From the NCBI GenBank assembly GCA_947095585.1, contig OX352763.1, positions 31,297,462 through 31,361,461 on the forward strand: a stretch of 64,000 nt of DNA, written 5' to 3'. Under the pieces are notes generated by a model that was not told the origin of the DNA, searched no databases, and saw only the letters and a program-made list of their open reading frames with translations. Below are positions 58,350 through 64,000 of this stretch, in pieces. The position numbers were made by a program, and so were the translations under genes. Every line of letters starts with the position of its first letter. Position 1 is the stretch's first letter. Source of the DNA: Nephrocerus scutellatus. Its lineage: Eukaryota; Arthropoda; Insecta; Diptera; Pipunculidae.

Positions 58350-60300
58350 CAGTGGCGTAACTATACCATCTGAGGCCCGTGGCAAATTCATTGGATCGGG
58401 CACTCCCAGTAAGAATCGGCACTTTGTAATTTAATTTTAATAAATCAGTTAAGTAGTAGTAGTAGTAGTATTACTAATATTGTGTTAAATATATAATAAA
58501 TTTTATTTTAAAAGCATAGGTATTACATAATTTTAATGAAATAACAATTTAATATTAACAAAATATTTAGTAATAAAATTCTTTTCTCCGATCATTAAAG
58601 TTTAAAGATCTAGCTATACTATTTTCTTCCTTTTTTAAATTTTCAAATTCAAGTCCATACCTTTCCAATTCTTCCACACAAATTTTTAAACGTTTTAAGG
58701 CTTTTGAAAGATCGGTAGCTTTAGACTGAAGTGCTTAGAGGCTGCGTCGATAGTTTGTAGAATTTTTCTATGGAAAACCAATAACATAAGAAAATTGTAG
58801 TTCTCGATCTTCTTGTTGAGTTAAATACGGGTGATTGACACTAAGTGTTATCAAAACAAAACGCCGCAGAATTTATTTTTTTTTGTTGAATTTTATTGAA
58901 TCAAAGTAAAAAATGTTTTCGAATTGCATTAGCCGTTTTCGATTTGGCTACCCTTAGCCGCGATTATGGCCTTCAAACGGCCGACAAAGCTATTGCATGC
59001 AGCACGAAAGTGGCTCTGCGGTATTTTGGCCCGTTCCCGGCGAAGCGCTGCTTGAGATGATCGACACTTTGGTATTTTGTTGTCCCAACCTTGCTCTTCA
59101 AAATGCCCCAAACCGAGAAATCTAGCGGATTTGCATCCGGTGAATTTGATGGCCATTGGGCAGTGGAAATGAACCGCGGATCGTTGTTTCTCAGCCAATC
59201 TTTATTGACGCGCGCTTTATGACTAGGCGCCGAGTCCTGTTGAAATGTCCATGCTCTGCGGCCGAAATATTTTTGTGCCCACGGCTTCAACGCTCCCTCC
59301 AACACATGATCTCGATAAATTTGAGCATTTATCTTGATGCCACGGTCCAAAAAAAAACGAGCGGTGAACGGCTTTCGGCCGTTACGGCGGCCCAAACCAT
59401 CACCATCGGCGGCGCTTGGTTTCGAGTGGCAATCCGTTGGTCCAAATTTTCGGTAGAACGGCCGGGCAAGTAAATCCGGTCGTTTTGCTTGTTCACATAT
59501 TGCTCAATAACGCAACGGTGACTCATCGGAGAAAACCAAATTCGGCAAATCGCCACTTTCGTGCAAGCGTAACAACTCCTTTGCTCTTTCCACTCTAACT
59601 TTTTTTTTTTTGAGCATCGGTGAGACCATGCGTTTTTTGGAATTTCAAGGCCTTTAGTGCAAGATGATCTTTCAATATGTGCTGCATCCGTTTGAGCGAA
59701 ATGTTTGCCTCACGAGCCTTTTTTCTGCCGCTACGGCGCGGATTCCGAGCCAATTTGGCCTTCACCTTCCGAATGATATCCGGTGATGTTCCAGTGCGTT
59801 TCGGTCCACCACCATGGCGTTTTGCAATGCTGCCAGTATCGTTATAAAGATTTATGGTGCGATACACAAACATTTTATTCACATGCAGATGTTTTAACTG
59901 GTTTACCATCTGCGGCTGTGGTTTTCCAGCCAAATACAGAGCAATCACACTATTACGCTTGAATTCCATTGCGGATAACTTTTTTTGTGAATATTTCGCC
60001 CTAGAATGCTTTTGTACGCTTGTAAACAATGGAATGAGCTGTCATCAGTGTAAATTTGAGCGCTCTGTCATCACTGGTTTGCCAGCAATGACAGTCTGGA
60101 TTTGGTAACACTTAGTATCAGTCCCCCGTAGCTTCATTTCATTCGTCTAATTTGCAATTTAACAGAATTGTTCTCGTTAGTGCTTTTTGGACTCCATTAA
60201 ACCGAACTTTTTAAACAAAAATAGCATCATAACGTCGTGACCATTTAGTAGGGTTCAATGTTTTAAATGTTATCCAAGTTGAAGACTCCCTTTCTTTATC
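58350..60300 (-). mobile_element. hAT-type transposon remnant (ZMYM1-like transposase), split by a mariner-type element
   Basis: The terminus 'cagtggcgtaactata' at 58350 resembles hAT ends. On the minus strand, 60300-60131 reads 'TLNPTKWSRRYDAIF', a hAT/ZMYM-type motif, and 58827-58570 reads 'KILQTIDAASK', then after a one-base shift 'LQSKATDLSKALKRLKICVE' and 'RYGLEFENLKKEE'. The two pieces abut in one frame when the element at 58828-60128 and one TA are removed. Stops are present and the 5' part of the transposase is missing. A (TAG)n tract lies at 58452-58470. Confidence 0.65.
58828..60128 (-). mobile_element. Tc1/mariner-superfamily element, maT-like (DD37D), complete ends
   Basis: The element is 1301 bp with TA on both sides (58826-58827 and 60129-60130). 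Terminal inverted repeats of about 27 bp, CGGG(T/G)GA(T/C)TGA(C/T)ACTAAGTG..., differ at only a few positions. The minus strand encodes the transposase: N-terminal helix-turn-helix (59595-60029, 'SVIALYLAGKPQPQMVNQLK', 'KRHGGGPKRTG'), 'NLVFSDE' (first Asp), 'YVNKQNDRIYLPGR', 'WTFQQDSAPSHKARVNKDWL' (second Asp) and 'SNSPDANPLDFSVWG' (third Asp). The last two Asp are separated by 37 residues. Frameshifts in an A-run near 59600, near 59530 and in another homopolymer region near 59390 inactivate it. Confidence 0.9.
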
Positions 60301-60489
60301 AGATACTAGCTGAAAAAGCCGTACCGTACTACCCTTCCCCCAACTGACCACCAAGATCCTTCAAGATCAACCTTGAGATAAACCCCTCAACCTCACCTCA
60401 CCATAACCACGCCACATATAACAGCACTATTATTATTATTATGTTTCTTTGAATTTCAATTTTAATTTCATTTCATAAAAATAATTTAA

Positions 60490-61029
60490 AAATGAGGCGG
60501 AGTGTCGGGGATAAAACAGAGCCCTGGGGAACGCCAGCATTTAAGTAATAAACTATAGACTTGAAACCATCCAAAACAACTTGAATTGAGCGGTCCAAAA
60601 GATAGTTTCTAATCCAATGAAGCAGTTTTTCATCGACACCATAACACGCATTTTAGACAAAAGAGCTTCATGCCAAACTCTGTCAAATGCCTTAGAAATA
60701 TCAAGTGCAACAGCTTTGTTTTCTCCAAATTGATGCAAAGACCGGTTCCACTGTTCGGTGAGATATACCATCAAATCACCAGTACTGCCGGTCACTAAGG
60801 ATTTCGTTGGTTTCAACATATTTCTTAAGCTGAAAATTGATCAGCGTTTCCATGACCTTGGAAAGGATGGATGTAGGTGCTATAGGTTGGTACGATGAAT
60901 GAGCTGACCGCTCGCCCTTTTTGGGCTTCTCGGGAAGAGTCCAAGAGTATAGAATAGATGGAAAAGCTTACGCAATGGTTATGCCAGCTTGGAAGAACAC
61001 CTCTTCAGAACAAATGGGGAAATGCCATC
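60490..61029 (-). mobile_element. CR1/Jockey-like LINE, copy A3, downstream part
   Basis: The minus strand reads 'GISPFVLKRCSSKLA' near 60990, then the 'STGDLMVYLTEQWNRSLHQF' and 'VALDISKAFDRVWHEALLSK' region (60553-60819). It is cut at about 60490, just after the 'GVPQGSVLSP'-type segment. The upstream part of the same copy is at 62758-63435, on the other side of an inserted LINE. Confidence 0.8.
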
Positions 61030-62757
61030 TTTTTTTTTTGAGGTTGGAAATCTTCTATAAGACTTCCCGAGTGCACCTTTAGCATTAACATGGGCTTCTG
61101 TCAGATTTTTACTGACTAAAACCAACCCCCATTCTGCTGGCCTGTTTACTCCCTGCGGTACCACCAATTAAGGCATTCCTTCACAGATTTATTTTCTCCT
61201 TACACTAAAAAATCTAAAAAAAAATTCTTGCAGCCTGTTCATCTCGGCTCACTATGACCTCGTTAATCACGTTCCAGGCTTCTTCGGTGCTCACCATTGC
61301 TTGAATGAGGCCAGCCGGAGTGACTCGCTCTCCAAGTAGCTGTTACAGCAAGCGCATCCTGTCATTAAACCTCGAGCACATTTGCAGTACGTGTTCTGCG
61401 TTCTTTACACTGCTCCTGCAGTGAAGATAGAATAGCTCGTACGGGTGCTTGTATTTGTGGAGATACTCACGAAAACATCCATGCCCCGACAAAAACTGTG
61501 TCAGGTGATAGTTTACCTCTCCATGTTTTCTTGCTACCCACACTTGGATGTCTGGGATCAGCGTATGCGTCTATCGGCCTTTTGTAGATGCGTCCCATCT
61601 ACGTCACTCTACTTCGCTACGCTTTTGAATGTCTTCTCTTGTACGCTGGCCTCCACTGATTTTTTGGTTCGTGAGGTCTCTCAATGCCGCTGCTTCCATT
61701 GCCATGATGTCAACTGGCATCCTACCTGCCATGACTCGGTGGAGACCGTCCGGAATGCACAGCATATTCTGAGCGACGGTAGTCTGTAGTAGTCTGCTGT
61801 AACTCCATCCGCATACATTAGTATCGAGGTATTGACCCTTGTCAGCAGTTTAGGCCCACCAGTATTGGGCAAAATCCTCGCTAGAGCTATCCCTGCACGC
61901 GATGCCTTTTCACTAGCATATCTCAGATGCTCCTTGAAATTGAGCCTATGATCCAGTAGTACTCCGAGGTATTTTATATTGTCACTCTTTCCACCTTTTT
62001 CCTGCTACTTATCAGAACAGCTTCACTTTTGTGATCCGCTAGCACTAACCCGGCTTCATGCAGCCACTCTCTGACATCCCAGATCATTTCATCACATTTT
62101 TGCGTTACCTCAACGGGTGTTTTAGCAACAACCACTGTAGCTATGTTATCCGCGTATCCGACGATTTCTGCACCAGCAGGTCGTCTAATTATTAGAATGC
62201 CGTCGTACATCACATTCCACAGTAGCGGTCCAAGTACAGAGCCTTGTGGCACTCCCCCGGTGACTTTGTATTGTCTGGGGCCCTCCTCGGTGTCATACAA
62301 CAAGGTTCTGTCACTGAGGTAGCTCGCAATGATTCGCAAAAGATAGACTGGTACCTGGAGTTGAATGCATTTTTGACATCGAGTGTCACCACTCGTTCCT
62401 GCAATTGCATTGTGCGCGATATCACATACCGCCGCAATTGCAACGATGGTGCTTCTTTTCTTCCTAAAGCCGCCATATTGGAATCTTGATAGGCCGCGCG
62501 GTCATTCTGTGTATCTTTCCAAGCGGGCGCATATGATTCTTTCTAGCACCTTTCCCGCTGAGTCCAGCATACACAAAGGTCGTTGCAATGACGGTTCCCC
62601 TGGTGGCTTGTCACCTTTCGCAATGAGCACTAATCACCGACGCTTCCATCTTTCATCGTTAATGCAAGTTGTGTAAACCCTACTAAATATTTCAGGCCTC
62701 CTTATCAGAGTAGTTTTCATAACCACGTTAGGAATACCATCCAGACCTGGGCCCACT
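61030..62757 (-). mobile_element. R1-like LINE inserted in copy A3
   Basis: The poly(A) tail is at 61030-61039 (read as T). The minus strand carries reverse transcriptase from about 62750: 'GPGLDGIPNVV', then 'RVVTLDVKNAF' (62210-62476), 'YKVTGGVPQGSVLGPLLWNV' and the box 'EIVGYADNIATVV' (YADN in place of YADD) at 61974-62339, a later 'ILARVLPNTGGPKLLTRV'-like segment near 61870, and a Cys/His-type 'CRSSVKNAEHVLQMCSRFND' near 61343-61420. It is 5'-truncated at the start of the reverse transcriptase. The short repeat (A)GAT flanks both ends. Confidence 0.8.
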
Positions 62758-63435
62758 ATCTGGCCCAGCGGATTTGTGAGTATTGAGATCGTTTAAAACT
62801 CTAGCAACTGCACGAGTACGAATGAATATCTGTCCCTTAGAGTGTTCAATACTCTGAGGTGCAGGAGGCAGCAATGCGCAATCTGGAAGCGTGGAGCTAG
62901 CTGCGAAATGTGCAGCAAACAGATTGGCCTTATCTATAGAGCTAACAGCTGGAATGTCATTATAATTGAGCGTTGGAATCGACGACGATGCTGTATTTTT
63001 GACCCAAAATTGTTACTACCTTTGGGACATTGTAATATTTTTTGCCTCAATTTTCGGTCATAGGGAATTTGACTCGCCGAAGATGGGCATTGCAATAATT
63101 TCTGGCTCGTTTAAATTTTTTTCGGTTTTCCTCAGAAGGGGTTTGCTTTGTAAAAGCGAAAGCATACCTCTCTAATCCTAGAAGCCTCTTTACAGCTCGA
63201 GTCATACCATCCATCTTCCTTTGGTTTAACAGACTTTTTCCTGGAAGAGATAAATTCTCTCATACCAATAAGGATGATGTTTGTGATTGCATCAGCGGCG
63301 GCATCCACGTTGCTATCGCCAAACAATAGCGACCAGTTAATTCTCCCAAAGAAGTTGTTAAGGCCATCCCAATTGGCTTTCTCGTATTGGCATACTATTT
63401 TTTTGGGAGTTTTTTTTCTCTAACTACGTGGTCCT
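62758..63435 (-). mobile_element. CR1/Jockey-like LINE, copy A3, upstream part
   Basis: The minus strand matches copies A1 and A2: 'NVDAAADAITNIILIGMREF', 'KEDGWYDSSCKEASRIREVC' (63132-63326), and the block corresponding to 35700-35980 up to 'aatccgctgggccag', where the R1-like element is inserted. The 5' end is truncated at about 63435. Confidence 0.8.
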
Positions 63436-63454
63436 GATGTGTTGTATTTTTATG

Positions 63455-63600
63455 TCTATGTTTGTTTTTGGATGGCTAGATAAATTCATTTTTAATACAC
63501 TTCCTAAGACAAGATTTTATTCAAATTTGTGTCCCGGAGTGGAGTGGAGAATTAAATTTCATTTTAAATTTTAATTTTTATGGGTTGGTTTTTTAGCTAA
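63455..63600 (-). repeat. Repeat family E, copy 6, short
   Basis: It contains 'ttggatggctagataaattcatttttaatacacttcctaag', 'gattttattcaaatttgtg', and the end 'aattttaatttttatgggttggttttttag'. It lacks the internal tandem units, so the two ends lie close together. Confidence 0.5.
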
Positions 63601-64000
63601 CAATATACAATGCAGATAGGTCTTTACTTTTGTTATATGTATCAAGTTTAAAAACCTTCTTGTAGCCTTCCTGTATTGCGGAGAAAAAAATCCTCTCTAA
63701 ACAACATGATGACCTTATAATTTTCCATTAACCGGGTGAACTTTACAACCATCCATCCGATCGTTCTTCCAATAACAATGACTCTGCATAGATCATCTCA
63801 TTCACAAACTAACGACCCAACAAACAAAACCAACAAAGAACCAGACCTCAAAAACGATTTATTTCAATTAGTTTATTACCTAATCTAATGTCGTAATAAA
63901 ATGTGTGCCCATTTGCCATTCCAACAACACAAAAAAAAAACAAATCCTTGAGTCAATTTGCCACAGTACACAGTGAATGAAAGAACGGCATGGGAATCCA
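63601..64000. other. No supported gene
   Basis: AT-rich DNA to the end of the window. Confidence 0.3.

Overview
This is a eukaryotic, almost certainly insect, window. The best clues are a complete intron-containing OLA1 gene with short introns, an intronless MATH-BTB gene of the kind amplified in flies, and a dense mixture of RTE, RNase-H-bearing, Jockey/CR1-like and R1-like LINEs, Tc1/mariner-type and hAT DNA transposons and a tRNA-derived SINE. A higher fly (Brachycera, perhaps a true fruit fly) is the likeliest source; that is an inference from gene structure and repeat content, not a species call.

Only two cellular genes look intact. OLA1 (Obg-like ATPase 1) lies on the minus strand at 17230-19440 in six coding exons that join in phase into 397 codons. 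A MATH-BTB (SPOP-like) gene lies at 6381-7403 on the minus strand in one exon of 340 codons. A third gene, unrecognised, is present as the 3' part of a spliced reading frame at about 947-1549 with one frameshift. Just downstream and tail-to-tail with it is a decayed piece of an OLA1-like last exon (1681-1821). Next to the intact OLA1, at 16964-17035, sits a decayed piece of the unrecognised gene's last exon. The same gene pair therefore occurs twice, 16 kb apart, with opposite members ruined.

Region by region: 1-5.7 kb holds dispersed repeats, the duplicated gene-pair fragment, a LINE scrap and a broken DDE transposase; 6.4-9.2 kb the MATH-BTB gene followed by a Jockey-like LINE; 10.2-12.7 kb an RTE LINE; 13.4-14.5 kb a hAT-like remnant split by a 676-bp foldback element; 15-17 kb a minisatellite and an RNase-H LINE; 17.2-19.5 kb OLA1; 20.4-23.6 kb a 119-bp tandem repeat, an unrecognised broken ORF and a CR1/Jockey-like LINE; 26-33 kb several LINE fragments and a solo LTR; 35-42.5 kb a second CR1/Jockey-like LINE and a second RTE LINE carrying a SINE; 45-57.5 kb more LINE fragments, a 145-bp tandem repeat and a second SINE; 58.3-63.6 kb a mariner-type (maT-like) element nested in a hAT element, then an R1-like LINE nested in a third CR1/Jockey-like copy. 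Stretches near 33-35, 37.5-40, 43-45, 49-50.6 and 52.6-55 kb carry no gene I can support and look like intergenic or intronic fly DNA.

The main theme is a layered record of nested insertions. In several cases the target duplication is visible and the host element's reading frame closes up when the insert is removed: the SINE in the RTE LINE, the solo LTR in a LINE, the maT-like element in the hAT element, and the R1-like LINE in the CR1/Jockey-like LINE.
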